Positions 1-12,254 of a stretch of DNA of 64,000 bases are shown here, piece by piece. A model generated the notes under the pieces. It ran no database searches. It was not told the DNA's origin and worked only from the letters and a program-made list of their open reading frames with translations. The DNA comes from Choristoneura fumiferana (lineage: Eukaryota; Arthropoda; Insecta; Lepidoptera; Tortricidae). The stretch lies in assembly GCF_025370935.1 (NCBI RefSeq), contig NC_133472.1, positions 40,249,474 to 40,313,473 on the forward strand, read 5' to 3'. The stretch's first letter is position 1, and each line of letters opens with the position of its first letter. The position numbers and the translations under genes are program-made.

Positions 1-2186
1 ATTAAATTTTAAAATATTGATTATACTTTGTATTACCAATATTTACTTACTTAATTTGTAATTAATTGGGTTCAGTCAAGAGTTTAAATTTCAGTAAAAG
101 TAATGTATACTTATTGAAAATTAACTCAACCAAATATTTACTTACTGGGGTTTCATCAAATAATTTGATGTCTAGCTAACAGTACTATTTTCTTCTTTTT
201 TTACTTTTTTTAAGTCAAAAGTATTCTTGACCAAGAGTTCGAAAGTTAGGCATATAAATGTATAGGTATTTTCTATATGTTAAATGTCTCAAAGTTTACA
301 TCGACTTTTGTTCAATGTCTAGATATAATTATATAATGTGGTCTAAACTACAATAATATTGATTATGAGAAGACTTCTAAAATTAATTTGGCTGAATTCA
401 AAACGCCGCATTTTTATGAGATGTCTAAACATTAAAATATAATGTATTTCGACACTATATATTTATATAATTACTATGTTTAATTGGTCATTAAAGAAAT
501 GAATAACTTTTAACACTTCGAGTGTGTAATTGTTTTACAATCAACGTACTATTGGATATATGTATTATGCGTTAAAAGTGTATGTCATCTTTGTATATTT
601 GTTTACGAGTATTTAAAATTCGTTGACGTCGTTTCAATATATAGAAATTTCAAATATATAAAGAATCGCTGCACAAATTCCAAATTTATGTCAGCATGAA
701 CCGAAAAAATTGGATTGATGTTCCTTAGTGCAAAATTCTGCAAAGTCGATTATTTATTTTTATTTTATTTTCTTACCGTTAAAGTCCAATTTTACTCGAC
801 CCAAACCGATCGCATTCTACGACGTCGCGTTGAGTTATGTCGTTGAAGTTGCGACATCTATCGATAAGTGTGACAAACCCCTCATTGTATGACTGCCCCT
901 GGACGCTGCCAGTGATTCTTGGAGACAACAACAATATAAAAGACGCTCCGCCGCCCGCGGATCCCCCGCCGCCGCCACCCGCTGACGTCGCCGACTTGGA
1001 CCTTGGCGACTCTATGGACAGTCAGCCCGACTTCAGTTTTAATCTTGAATTAACTAGGAACCAAGTCGAGCAATACGGCAGCCAATTTGAGGGCCAAGAA
1101 GCCGTCGCCCCGGCTGTCACCATCGTTGGTAAGTTTGCGTGAAATTAACGTATTTTTACGCCCTTTTGACGTCTGTCACACTGAGTGAGATAGCCGAACT
1201 CAATGTAATTTACAATAATCAATGATAATTAATGAAATTCCTTGAAATGTCTGACTTATTAAATCATGTTGCATTCTGTTGGAACCCCTGGTTCGCCATG
1301 ACGTTTCGATACGCAATTACCCAACCACACTGGGCTCACGTGGGCAGTATGGCCCAAACCTTCTTATTCTAAGAGGAGTCATCCTGTATCTAGTAGTGGG
1401 TCTTATACAGGCTGGAAAATTGAGATGGGCAGCAATACTGGGTTAAGACACTAACTTTAGTTATAATGTTCAGTTTTTAGTTGTCTACATACGTTTAATT
1501 TTCTTTAAGTATAAAGGATTCATATTCGTAAAAATACAACTTGCGAAAGTTTCACTGCAATGCCCTACGAACTGTACGAAAAAAGTTTTCTTTGATTTGT
1601 GGGTGTTCTAGTACTCTAAACTTAGTTGGTCTCAAAGAGTGTTTTAATCCTTGATAGAAATGGGACCGATGGCATAAAAAAGTCCAATCTGTCGATTTTC
1701 TCGCTGACTGTACATTTTATCAAAAATCTGTGAATGTCGATTGTCATCACTCAAAAGTTAGTAAAGGTCTCCTAAGAGCATTTTCGCGTAGCAGCAAGGG
1801 ATCTAGTAGTTGCCCTTGCTGCCCCATGTGCCTTACGCGATTCAATGAACATACCTGACACTGCTTTAAATAACATGAAACTAGGAATATTTTTATACAA
1901 CGGGTGAAATCGCGCAGATTCGTAGTCGTATACACATAGCTCATTTTAGTAAGATTTTATAGATTAGGGTAATTGTTAAAGAACATAAAAATATCATACA
2001 ATGTAGAGCGTCATTTGTATTAAAAACTTGATACTGACTTTACTTGACTAACTTTTAGTATTTTTAATAAATGTTCAGGCACCATTTATTTGATGTGAAG
2101 TTTAATCGTTTTGAATTCTTTTTCATGCATCAGTCGATGAGGTTGTCGGTGAAAATTGGAGCGAGGTTTGAGTCCCACACAAACAA
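1..2186. repeat. Left copy of a ~2.2 kb near-identical direct duplication
   Basis: This stretch matches 3774-5926 almost base for base, apart from scattered 1-4 base indels and substitutions (for example the C runs near 950-990). It contains the first copy of the coding exon at 837. The match ends exactly at the N gap at 2187. A redundant haplotype or overlapping contig ends is the simplest explanation. A true recent tandem duplication is the alternative. Confidence 0.85.
837..1142 (+). CDS. First coding exon of an unrecognised gene (left, duplicate copy)
   Basis: The frame opens with an ATG directly preceded by an in-frame TGA, so this is the start unless an upstream splice is missed. It encodes about 98 residues: an N-terminal part beginning MSLKLRHLSI, a proline-rich stretch (residues 37-49) and an acidic end (around DVADLDLGDSMDSQPDF). 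A consensus donor GTAAGTTT interrupts the codon after VTIV at about 1130, so the last few codons up to the stop are probably intronic. The protein family is not recognised. Compared with the copy at 4600, the proline stretch is in a different local frame because three C runs are each one base longer here. This copy is probably redundant with 4600. Confidence 0.5.
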   Translation: MSLKLRHLSISVTNPSLYDCPWTLPVILGDNNNIKDAPPPADPPPPPPADVADLDLGDSMDSQPDFSFNLELTRNQVEQYGSQFEGQEAVAPAVTIVGKFA

Positions 2187-2286
2187 NNNNNNNNNNNNNN
2201 NNNNNNNNNNNNNNNNNNNNNNNNNNNNNNNNNNNNNNNNNNNNNNNNNNNNNNNNNNNNNNNNNNNNNNNNNNNNNNNNNNNNNN
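2187..2286. other. Assembly gap of 100 N
   Basis: Exactly 100 undetermined bases, the conventional length for a gap of unknown size. It lies precisely at the right end of the left duplicate copy, just after ACAAACAA. The same eight bases in the right copy (ending at 5926) continue into unique sequence. The gap size should not be taken literally. Confidence 0.98.
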
Positions 2287-3773
2287 TGCTGGATGCCGAA
2301 ATAAAAACAACTTTTAATGTCTACGTTTGAAATAGATTTAGGAACAGAACAAATTTCTGTTAGACTAGTCAGGTGAAATTTAAAGGGCCATTTACGTTCA
2401 ACAGTGGCCATTTTTAACAGTTAGTGAAAGAAACAAAGATAATTTCCACCAAAAAAATTTAAAATAATGTGATTAAAAATAGTGTGAAAAGATATATAAT
2501 GAACGTAAAAACTTTTTTTTCTAAAACAAGGATATGATTTACCTAATATAAAAAAATATAAATTTAACATATTTTATAAAAAATATTTAAACACCATTTA
2601 AATTTTTTGTAAGTTCATTAAATATTTACTGAATTGCAACCATTTATCGAATAGGTAATACACTAAGGCAAGGAAATTTAATTTGCATTTCATTCAAGTA
2701 TCTGCGCATCCCTCCTCGGCCCGAGTTTATTCTTTCACTGTACGCACGTTTCTCTCGTTAGTGTACAACGTCACAAAGAGAGATGAAGCGAGACAAGTGG
2801 TTTGTTCTTATTCTAATGTCATAGGTGTGAGAGTCAAACCGACGCGTCAACTCTTACTGCGACAACAGGATACGGGGCGATCACAATATTGCATGCTTGC
2901 ACGTTAATAACTTGCATATCTAAAGTAGGTAATTACGATGTATCTACTATTCAAAAGAGTATCTTTCAATGTATGGTCGTTAATTAAGAATCTATTAGTA
3001 TTACCATCAGTTACAAAAGGTTGTTTTTCAGTTGCAATGCATAATTAATATGCATATGCTCCAATAATAATTTGTATAACTGTGTCCCACGCCACGCATT
3101 GAATGCATATTCTTATAAAAACTATGCATTTCTATAATTTCAGTCAGTGTTCTTTTTCTCTATTTTTTACTCTGTCTACTCGTATATTAGCTATTAGCAC
3201 CATCATAACACTATTAAGTAAAACAAATTTTACAAGGATGTCTACAAAACATTTTTATAAATTTAATCTGCTCTAAGTATAATATAGGTAAGACATGATG
3301 CCAAACGCAACGTTTTTCTTTATTAATATTTTTATTATTCTGACCATTGTTTTGTTAAATTTAATAACAAATATTACACCTTAGAACACAAAGGAAAAGT
3401 TATATAAAATACAAACCCATTATTATTTTTATTTTGACATATTGTTTTACTAAATACTATCTATGTAGATATATTTAAATTTCGAAGATGCAACAACGTG
3501 TAGGTAGGTTATTCTATACTTATATTTAAGTCAAATCCTTCTCGTTTTAAGATATAAAATTAAATGTAAAGTTATGTCATAGCACAGATTAATGTTGTTT
3601 TAGTCCTACAAACAAAACATTTAAAAATTAGTACTAAGTACAATCTTCTTCGCTTCTAAAATAAATGGTCTGTCTCTTGAACAATTTCTTCAGTACCTAA
3701 TACTTCTGTCTGTTTGTCCATTAATGTTCATTGTTACTACTAAAACTCGAAATTGGTGAAATCTACTTTTGAT
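2287..3773. other. Gene-free stretch between gap and second duplicate copy
   Basis: AT-rich sequence with no convincing exon, splice-site pair or repeat structure. The short open frame at 2683-2907 has no recognisable domain and no coding-like composition. If the duplication is an artefact, this piece belongs somewhere else relative to the exon. Confidence 0.5.
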
Positions 3774-4416
3774 TAAATTTTAAAATATTGATTAATTCTT
3801 TGTATTAATTTTTTACTATAATTTGTAATTAATTGGGTTCAGTCAAGAGTTTAAATTTCAGTAAAAGTAATGTATACTTATTGAAAATTAACTCAACCAA
3901 ATATTTACTTACTGGGGTTTCATCAAATAATTTGATGGACTAGCTAACAGTACTATCTTCTTCTTCTTTTTTTAAGTCAAAAGTATTCTTGACCAAGAGT
4001 TCGAAAGTTAGGCATATAAATGTATAGGTATTTTCTATATGTTAAATGTCTCAAAGTTTACATCGACTTTTGTTCAATGTCTAGATATAATTATATAATG
4101 TGGTCTAAATTACAATAATATTGATTATGAGAAGACTTCTAAAATTAATTTGGCTGAATTCAAAACGCCGCATTTTTATGAGATGTCTAAACATTAAAAT
4201 ATAATGTATTTCGACACTATATATTTATATAATTACTATGTTTAATTGGTCATTAAAGAAATGAATAACTTTTAACCCTTCGAGTGTGTAATTGTTTTAC
4301 AATCAATGTACTATTGGATATATGTATTATGCGTTAAAAGTGTATGTCATCTTTGTATATTTGTTTACGAGTATTTAAAATTCGTTGACGTCGTTTCAAT
4401 ATATAGAAATTTCAAA

Positions 4417-4457
4417 TATATAAAGATTCGCTGCACACAATTCCAAATTTTTGTCAG
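4417..4457 (+). promoter_or_regulatory. Possible TATA box plus initiator upstream of the 4600 exon
   Basis: TATATAAAG at 4417-4425 is followed by an arthropod-like initiator TCAGC at 4454. The spacing of about 37 bases is longer than the usual ~30. A CRE-like TGACGTCG lies ~35 bases upstream near 4386. In AT-rich DNA such matches are weak evidence. The same arrangement occurs in the left copy near 653-696. Confidence 0.25.
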
Positions 4458-4599
4458 CATGAACCGAAAAAATTGGATTGATGTTCCTTAGTGCAAAATT
4501 GTGCAAAATCGATTATTTATTTTTATTTTATTTTCTTACCGTTTTAGTCCAATTTTACTCGACCCAAACCGATCGCATTCTACGACGTCGCGTTGAGTT

Positions 4600-4902
4600 A
4601 TGTCGTTGAAGTTGCGACATCTATCGATAAGTGTGACAAACCCCTCATTGTATGACTGCCCCTGGACGCTGCCAGTGATTCTTGGAGACAACAACAATAT
4701 AAAAGACGCTCCGCCGCCGCGGATCCCCGCCGCCGCCACCGCTGACGTCGCCGACTTGGACCTTGGCGACTCTATGGACAGTCAGCCCGACTTCAGTTTT
4801 AATCTTGAATTAACTAGGAACCAAGTCGAGCAATACGGCAGCCAATTTGAGGGCCAAGAAGCCGTCGCCCCGGCTGTCACCATCGTTGGTAAGTTTGCGT
4901 GA
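4600..4902 (+). CDS. First coding exon of an unrecognised gene (right copy)
   Basis: ATG with an in-frame TGA just upstream. It encodes about 97 residues: N-terminus MSLKLRHLSI, then a short proline/alanine-rich linker (residues 38-47), then an acidic segment ending AVAPAVTIV. The consensus donor GTAAGTTT (about 4890) leaves the codon in phase 1. No domain, signal peptide or membrane segment is seen, and the composition suggests a disordered nuclear or cytoplasmic protein. The C-rich linker is read in another local frame than in the left copy, because three separate C runs are each one base shorter. Which version is right is undecided. The terminal exon at 8287 lies downstream on the same strand, but the phases do not join directly, so an intermediate exon may be missing. 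Confidence 0.55.
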   Translation: MSLKLRHLSISVTNPSLYDCPWTLPVILGDNNNIKDAPPPRIPAAATADVADLDLGDSMDSQPDFSFNLELTRNQVEQYGSQFEGQEAVAPAVTIVGKFA

Positions 4903-5035
4903 AATTAACGTATTTTACGCCCTTTTGACGTCTGTCACTGAGTGAGATAGCCGAACTCAATGTATTTACAATAATCAATGATAATTAATGAAATTCCTTG
5001 AAATGTCTGACTTATTAAATCATGTTGCATTCTGT

Positions 5036-5200
5036 TGGAACCCCTGGTTCGCCATGACGTTTCGATACGCAATTACCCAACCACACTGGGCTCACGTGGG
5101 CAGTATGGCCCAAACCTTCTTATTCTAAGAGGAGTCATCCTGTATCTAGTAGTGGGTCTTATACAGGCTGGAAAATTGAGATGGGCAGCAATACTGGGTT
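5036..5200 (+). repeat. SINE-tail fragment (also at ~1280-1440)
   Basis: The segment with the words CACTGGGCTCACGTGGGCAG, GGCCCAAACC, TCTAAGAGGAG and TTATACAGGCTGG resembles the 3' half of the tRNA-derived SINE seen complete at 35424 and 60160 (TGGGAACTACGGCCC, GAGAGGAGGCCTGTGCC, TATATAGGCTGG). It is diverged and lacks the tRNA-like head. The second copy exists only because the region is duplicated. Confidence 0.55.
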
Positions 5201-6334
5201 AAGACACTAACTGTTCAGTTTTTAGTTGTCTACATACGTTTAATTTTCTTTAAGTATAAAGGATTCATATTCGTAAAAATACAACTTGCGAAAGTTTCAC
5301 TGCAATGCCCTACGAACTGTACGAAAAAAGTTTTCTTTGATTTGTGGGTGTTCTAGTACTCTAAACTTAGTTGGTCTCAAAGAGTGTTTTAATCCTTGAT
5401 AGAAATGGGACCGATGGCATAAAAAAGTCCAATCTGTCGATTTTCTCGCTGACTGTACATTTTATCAAAAATCTGTGAATGTCGATTGTCATCACTCAAA
5501 AGTTAGTACAGGTCTCCTAAGAGCATTTTCGCGTAGCAGCAAGGGATCTAGTAGTTGCCCTTGCTGCCCCATGTGCCTTACGCGATTCAATGAACATACC
5601 TGACACTGCTTTAAATAACATGAAACTAGGAATATTTTTATACAACGGGTGAAATCGCGCAGATTCGTAGTCGTATACACATAGCTCATTTTAGTAAAAT
5701 TTTATAGATTAGGGTAATTGTTAAAGAACATAAAAATATCATACTGTAGAGCGTCATTTGTATTAAAACTTGATACTGACTTTACTTGACTAACTTTTAG
5801 TATTTTTAATAATGTTCAGGCACCATTTATTTGATGTGAAGTTTAATCGTTTTGAATTCTTTTTCATGCATCAGTCGATGAGGTTGTCGGTGAAAATTGG
5901 AGCGAGGTTTGAGTCCCACACAAACAATTCTACATACACTATATGTTGTGACTAGGTGTGCTTGATGGTCACTGCTATGTTCAGACTGGGGCTTAGATAT
6001 AATAAATTAACCATTAAGAGGTAATTTACAATAAGTCCAGTATAAATCTGCATGAAATATTAATGTACCAATTTCTTGCTATTTCAAAGGTACACTGCCC
6101 AAAATGTGTGGGGATCGGATGCATAGAAGAACTCATATGTAATTGATCCTCACACATTTTAACGTGTTTTTACTAAAAATTAAGGGAAGGTGTGTTTTGA
6201 CTTGATTTAATTGCTTGATATTGAGTAAATATTGAAAAAAACGCGATGCTTATTCTACATTGACACGATAAGTGTTGTTTAATTTGTTGTAAAAATAAAA
6301 CAGGTATCGTCAAAGCGTACGTAAGTTCAAGTCA

Positions 6335-6820
6335 ATTCGCTGGGTGCACGATGACAGCGCCAACTAGCGGTTATAATTACAGCGGACTTTTAAATGTCAA
6401 ATGGCTGGCTGTCATTACGAAGAGCAAGTAAACAAACAAATAATTTAAATGATGTATCCTAATTTACATATATTCTACTCGATCATACTCGATCATCTAA
6501 ATCTAGTGTCGATAATAACGTTGACCTTTTTTATTTCCCGTCTAAAATGGCACAACCAATTAATTTCAGGACTACCTGGTCCGCGTGTGTACTCGTACTA
6601 ACACACGGACTTTCTCATGGCTGTCTTCATGATCACTCTTTTTGCCATTGTTCTTACAGTGAACTACGCAGCAGGTCGTGCCGCATATTTATTTATTTTT
6701 GCTTATAATGCAGCAGATACATAAATATCTCTAGTAAATAGTGATAGTTCCGTATTTGGCCACGGCGCGCGCTGTGATTAATTCATGGTTTTCCCACCTT
6801 CTACTTCGCACCCAGCGAAT
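6335..6820. repeat. Possible 486-bp element with 13-bp inverted ends
   Basis: ATTCGCTGGGTGC at 6335-6347 is repeated as its perfect reverse complement at 6808-6820. The interior shows no coding sequence. No target-site duplication is evident, so it may be a decayed MITE or chance. Confidence 0.35.
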
Positions 6821-6879
6821 ACCGTTCGAAATTTAACTGTCCGGTTTTAAAGGTCGACATTTGAACGAAAGAGTTTAGG

Positions 6880-7012
6880 GGGCTGTTTCACCACCCCTTG
6901 ATTAATTTTAACTGATGGATAAATGTGATGCGGTCTATTCGAGCAAAACAAACAGAGACGGCATCACATTTATCCGTCAAATAAATTAATGGATAGTGAA
7001 GCAGGGGGTAAA
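6880..7012. repeat. Hairpin MITE, family with CTGTTTCACCA ends (copy 1)
   Basis: Two ~50-base arms form an imperfect hairpin. The left arm begins GGGGCTGTTTCACCACC and continues through GATAAATGTGATG. The right arm mirrors it through GGCATCACATTTATCC to AGTGAAGCAGGG. Related copies are at 35701-36276 (interrupted) and 22854-22945 (truncated). It lies in the intron upstream of the 8287 exon. Confidence 0.75.
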
Positions 7013-8286
7013 TTTAATTGTCCGTAGGTACAAATTTGTTTTGACGAAGTGTGTATGGTACGTTGTAAGTGATTTGACCAAATAAAAATTGAGAATTGAC
7101 TGCTAAAATTTGGGACATAATCATAATTAAATAGTAAGATACGCCTTCATCTTTTAAGTTGTTGGTAAATGGTATTTAAGATTAACTTGTATTAGTTAAA
7201 ATTATACCTAAGCCCCATCCTGTATATTGTTATAATCACAATGGTCACCGTAAGAGTTGAACGTCTTTTGAAACCACTTGGAAACTTCTGATTTAATAAA
7301 GTTGGGAATAATAATCGACTGGTACACTAACGTTAAGAGGAGCGACAGTCATTTTTTGTATTGTAAGCAAAGAATCAATGCATGTTTTTCGCGTAGTCTA
7401 ATGGATTAAACATTTTTTTTACCTTCATTTGAAAAAAAAACTGGAAGTACGTATTTTTATCATAGCTGCCATATTTTTACTGTAGACGTACTTAAAAAAA
7501 AAACAATCGAAGTAACCAGCCATTAGTCCAATCGAAGAAGCCCCACGATGAAACCATAATATTTAATTCACAGTGCGAAAAAATAATTAAGGATCAAAGA
7601 CTTAACCCACCCTTGCTTGCAGTCTCTTGACCCTAGTTAAGTCCTTCTTGATTGGTATACTAAGACAACAGGCCCAACCAAATGAGAAAAATATTTTAAA
7701 ACTAGCAGTAATATTAACGACATGTGACTGACTCATCTCTCGCCGTGACCTTGTGAATTACTTTGGGTATGTTTATGAGTTTCTGTACATTTAGATGCCT
7801 CAAAATGAGTCGGAAACTTTTACACATACTCACTAGCCGTATTTACCGTATGCTTGCTGCTATTCTGTATTACTCTGCTTTACTTAAGCTTTGCATTGCA
7901 GGTTTAGCTTAATTAAAGGATACTAATTTAATCACAGAAGAACACTGTAAAGAGACACGACACAAGTAGGTACCAGGTTCCCCAAATGACACCCGGAACT
8001 CACAGCATGTGCCTGTTGATATTTAGCATGAACATTCTTTAATTTATTCTTAGTAACTAAATTCCTGATTTTAATATAAATTTTCATATCAAAATATGAC
8101 ACTAAAGGCCATATCTAAATTGAACACATCAGATCAGATGTCTATAAACAAAATAATGTCTATACCTTATAAACGAAATAATGGAAATGCAAGTCCAAAT
8201 CCTTAGCTATGACCTCAGCGTATGTGCACGAACCTAAAGCCCGTCATACTTTAAAACCAAAATCGCTAACTGTTCCTTACCACTAG
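7013..8286. other. Intronic stretch without further recognisable features
   Basis: Between the MITE at 6880 and the acceptor at 8285-8286 I see no exon, hairpin or repeat I can support. A short intermediate exon of the unrecognised gene could be hidden here or in 4903-6334, because the exons at 4600 and 8287 do not join in phase. Confidence 0.4.
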
Positions 8287-8691
8287 GACGAGGAAGACAC
8301 AACCAAAGTATCAACCAACCACCAACCGCTGCCCAAAGTTGAAGAGCCGGAGGACTCCGGCCTCGGCGTAGCGCAGATCGTCATCACAGCTGCGACCCCA
8401 ATGGTGGAGGAGCCCGAGCAGCCTTTCCCGCCACCCGAGCCCGAGGCTGAGCCAGAAGACGAGGAGTCTTCGATCTCCGAGCAGACCGCGGTGTGCGTCC
8501 CGGACCCAGCAGAGGCCCCACCAGCATCCAGCTCTACGGCCTCCGAAGGCGAGTCGACAGAGGCCTCCGGGCCCCCTACCGCCCCCCAATCCCCTCCCGC
8601 GGCTCCCCGTGCCGGGCGCGCATCCATACCCGATGAACTCGAACCGGCCCAACTAGCTAGGCTCACAGATTTGAAAGAATCCAACGCTTAA
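8287..8691 (+). CDS. Terminal coding exon of an unrecognised P/E/S-rich protein
   Basis: The reading frame is open from the acceptor (CACTAG, ending 8286) to the TAA at 8689-8691 and encodes about 134 residues. It starts DEEDTTKVSTNHQPLPKVEE, is rich in Pro, Glu, Ser and Ala (one run of PFPPPEPEAEPEDEE), and ends with a more ordered-looking tail IPDELEPAQLARLTDLKESN + A. Its GC content is far above the flanks, as expected for an exon. The tail could be a short conserved motif, but I cannot name the family. It is probably the last exon of the gene starting at 4600. The 4600 donor is phase 1 and this frame is phase 0 at 8287, so a direct join fails. Overlapping minus-strand frames are shadows caused by the GC-rich composition. 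Confidence 0.6.
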   Translation, partial: DEEDTTKVSTNHQPLPKVEEPEDSGLGVAQIVITAATPMVEEPEQPFPPPEPEAEPEDEESSISEQTAVCVPDPAEAPPASSSTASEGESTEASGPPTAPQSPPAAPRAGRASIPDELEPAQLARLTDLKESNA

Positions 8692-9253
8692 ATTAGACTG
8701 TTTCTTCCTCTACGGAAAGACCGTTCGTCACTCGCGAATACTCTTAACTGATATTTTCTCTTCCTATTTACTCATTCTCCTTTTCTAGGCTCAAATGTAA
8801 TGTGCCAGTGAAGCAAATATATCGGGCCAGCCATAGCCTATCGCTCCATAATTTGCACTCCTCTCTTGCTAATTAATTTTCAGTTTTGACAGGTACTTAC
8901 GTGAAATATAAAAGAAGGTACTTGCATTTATGTGAAAAACGGTCTGGACTTGGCTGGGGGCATAACGACACAGGTATCTCATAGTGGGTGGCAGGAGGTT
9001 GTGTCTCTGGCTAGTAGAGCTGTACATACTTATTATATTATACTTGTTACTGCTAGGTGTAACAAAGCACGATCTAGTACCTGCTAACTAGAGTCCCTCT
9101 ATTAGAGGGTATGGTAGTGAGTGAGGCAGTTCTCTAAAAATATATTAGTTTATTTTCTCCTCATCCTGTTAATATGTAAAAAAGTTCCACGAGAAACCTC
9201 TAGCCAACTTTTTTCAGTTTTCTTTTTATGTATATTAATATAAAATAATATCG

Positions 9254-9259
9254 AATAAA
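9254..9259 (+). terminator. Candidate polyadenylation signal AATAAA
   Basis: AATAAA about 560 bases after the stop at 8691, the first good match downstream on the plus strand. In AT-rich DNA this hexamer is common, so the call is weak. Confidence 0.25.
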
Positions 9260-12254
9260 GGAGTAGTATTATTTGCTAAGGCAACTGCAAGACGTGGCAA
9301 CTTTGTTGGTTTACCTGGAACCAGTACTTATTTGTTATCCTTACAGGGAGATGATAAATTATTATACTTTAGAAATCTGCCCTAAAACAAACCGCGAGCT
9401 GGTCAAAAATTTGATCTAATTATAAATAAATAGAATTCCACTATAATACAATTACGTAACATACGTCATAAGATTTTCGTTTTACGCGCATTCTTAGGTG
9501 CCTCATAACTGTATAGAAAGTTGTATACTTTATTATAATTATACTATTTCGGGTTGCGTCTGTATAATGTTGCAACGAATTAATGGAATGGTTTATTATA
9601 CCATGGTTATACCGCGTATATTCATACTAACAGTAAATATATATTTATATATACCACCGTTATTTTCTGTTTGATAATATTATTATGTATGACTAATTTG
9701 AACATCAAATGTTTAATATAAACCTAAATTTTGGATAACTCTCGTAATCATAAGACGGGATCGTAGCAGAACTTAATTTTATATTAAATTTGATGTTTTT
9801 TGTGCAAATGTAAATAAAGAACCAATATCTAATTTCAATCAGCGAAGCTCCGAAAGCAAAACTGATTCAATTTTGCATAGTCCAATGACACCTCTCGTCG
9901 ATTCCGGTGCCAGCGGGTGCTGCGAGTGCTGTATGAATTTTAATGTTACCGAATTATTTATTAAGCTGTGATTTTCGACAAGGAATCGTTTAGACATACT
10001 TAGTTAGTTAAATATCTACAGATACCCCGAGAACGCTTGATTAGTGCTATAGCAAATTTTCTTTATCCTTTCTGTTCATATTCGTAGGTACTATTCACAT
10101 TTTCGACACATGAGTCACTTTTGTAAATACTTTCAACTGATTTTACTCTTTATCCTTAGTGGTTCTAAGCATCCCAAATAACATGTAAGTTACTGCGATG
10201 CATTTGCCTTGAGATATGTACGTCTCAATTTCAGTGTGTAGCAAAAAATACGGTTAGCGTAACACGTCGTTTCTGAGTGTTTTTAGCGTTCGTGTAATTG
10301 AAATTAATTCAATAGTGATGCACTTCTATTTTAGCATCTAGTATAAGTTTTGAAAGTGACTCAATGAATGTGGGCAAATTGATAGCGCCTCCCTAGCGGT
10401 GTGTATCGGCAAACTGTTCGCATAGTTTTAGACACTTTATGCGAACACATTGGAGACGTTGGGACAAAAACTTATGCTAAGAGCTCAGGGTTGTTTGTAA
10501 TTTTGGTAGGATAATATCCGATCCTATCGAAGGTAAATCGATTTTGCAGGCAGGTATTCGAGTATAGTGCATATGTATAATAAATAATATAGCATGAATT
10601 CACTCAGAACTTTACTCAGAATTTTTCCGTTTCGTTAGATAAAAATAAATCGAGGGTTATTTTCTGTGACACAATCGAAAATGTGGAACATTTTAATGCT
10701 TCTGTTGAGCGTACTTATTTCCTTTTAAAAGAGAAGATTTTCAATTTTATTTAGACAACTGCCAACACTTAAAGTTGCCATATAATCATGTATTCATATC
10801 TTAAACAAATATATATCTAGTCATGTTTATAGGGATTTATTAATTGTTACATTGGCCAACTCGCGGTTATAATATGAACTCTCTCGTGGATCTTTGGTGA
10901 GCGATTTCATGAAACAATGCGTAGATTAGATAGGTACAATAATTATTTAAATGGCAACATTAATTATATTTGGTGCCATCTTGGATTCGGTGCAAATTTG
11001 TGAAATGGCTCCCTGATCGATGCGAGTTCACCTAAGTAGTTTTAGGAACAACATACAGGGTGTTACTACCTTCTTTTCATTGCCCGATAGTCTAACCTTG
11101 AAGAAAAGTGACGGAGACACATTCAAACAGCATTGTTTTATTGATGAGATTCAGACAATGGTATGCATGTTTAGGTTACGTCGGGATTCTATTTTTAATT
11201 TTAACAATGGAGTTTTTTTTTAATTTTGCAAGATCAAAACTGTAAAAATAGTCTTGGGCCCTTTTTTGCAATGGTAAGTCGACAGGTGATGCTGACAATT
11301 CGGCCTAAATTTCGTAGCCAACATGAAACCTCAAGAACATGAAACTCCTCAAGTCAACAATGTATTTAGTTGTAATAATTACTTGTTGCCTGTCATTTTT
11401 ATGAAATACGGCCGGATTATATTACAGTGAAAAGAAGAAACTAACAGTAAAAATAAAAATTTTTTAGAACAGTTACGAATGGATTGAATAGATGGATATA
11501 GGTTAACTATATTTTGTAGACCTGTTATTAGAAAATTTATCAATTAAAGCCCCACACAATTTTAGACGACATTACTTCTGTTCAATCCATTCGTACAACG
11601 TATTTATTCCACACACCATCAAAGCTACCAACGTTACTGAAAAAACGTCATTCTCTTGACGCTTTTCTCTCAGGTTAGACTTCTTTTGACTGCCGAATAC
11701 ACACTCGGTCAGTCAATAAACTCCTAATGAAAATAATGGACAATTGACCTTATTTATAAATCAACGTCGCTTTTGTATATGCGGGGCATCAAGGATAACA
11801 GTTGGTCGGTAAAATAATTCTATCGCTCGAAAAACAGGTCAACTAAAAGACAGTCATGTTACTAACCGGAACGATGCCGTCGGTGGCTTAAGATCAATTC
11901 TAATACCTAATCACGAATGCCTCTTCCTGAAAAATACATAATTTAAGTATACCTACAGGGTATCCTAAAATTTGAACATGGTAGATGGTTTGAAATGACA
12001 TTAAAAAAATAAAAAATACTCCACAAAAATACCTTATTAATAGGTTTCGGTGGAGGCTTTTTTATTAGAATTTATAAAAATGGTTACAAAGTAAACCCAA
12101 TTTTATCACAAATAAATAATTTTACGAACACGCTTGACATGTTATTAATAAAAGTGCCACTTTTATTGTTAAATATATTATATTTCTTAGAACATGCCGC
12201 ATTTGTTTCGGTCTTATTTGCGAGGGCCGTCGATACTCTTGTGGGGATCAAGTA
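9260..12254. other. Gene-free AT-rich stretch
   Basis: No coding exon is seen. A 14-base inverted repeat (ACGAATGGATTGAA at 11475-11488, reverse complement at 11581-11594) could form a hairpin with a ~92-base loop, perhaps a decayed MITE. The remainder is low-complexity AT-rich sequence. Confidence 0.45.

Larger units (their letters stand above)
3774..5926. repeat. Right copy of the ~2.2 kb direct duplication
   Basis: Matches 1-2186. The left edge coincides with the window start, so the real extent of the duplication to the left is unknown. This copy is continuous with the downstream intron and the exon at 8287, so it is the more credible copy for annotation. Confidence 0.85.

Noticed and set aside
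2071..2411. Open frames spanning the N gap
   Set aside because: They are open only because the 100 undetermined bases hide stops.
8283..8684. Minus-strand frames of 133 and 113 codons
   Set aside because: They mirror the GC-rich plus-strand exon 8287-8691, contain no recognisable domain and have low-complexity Ser/Gly composition.
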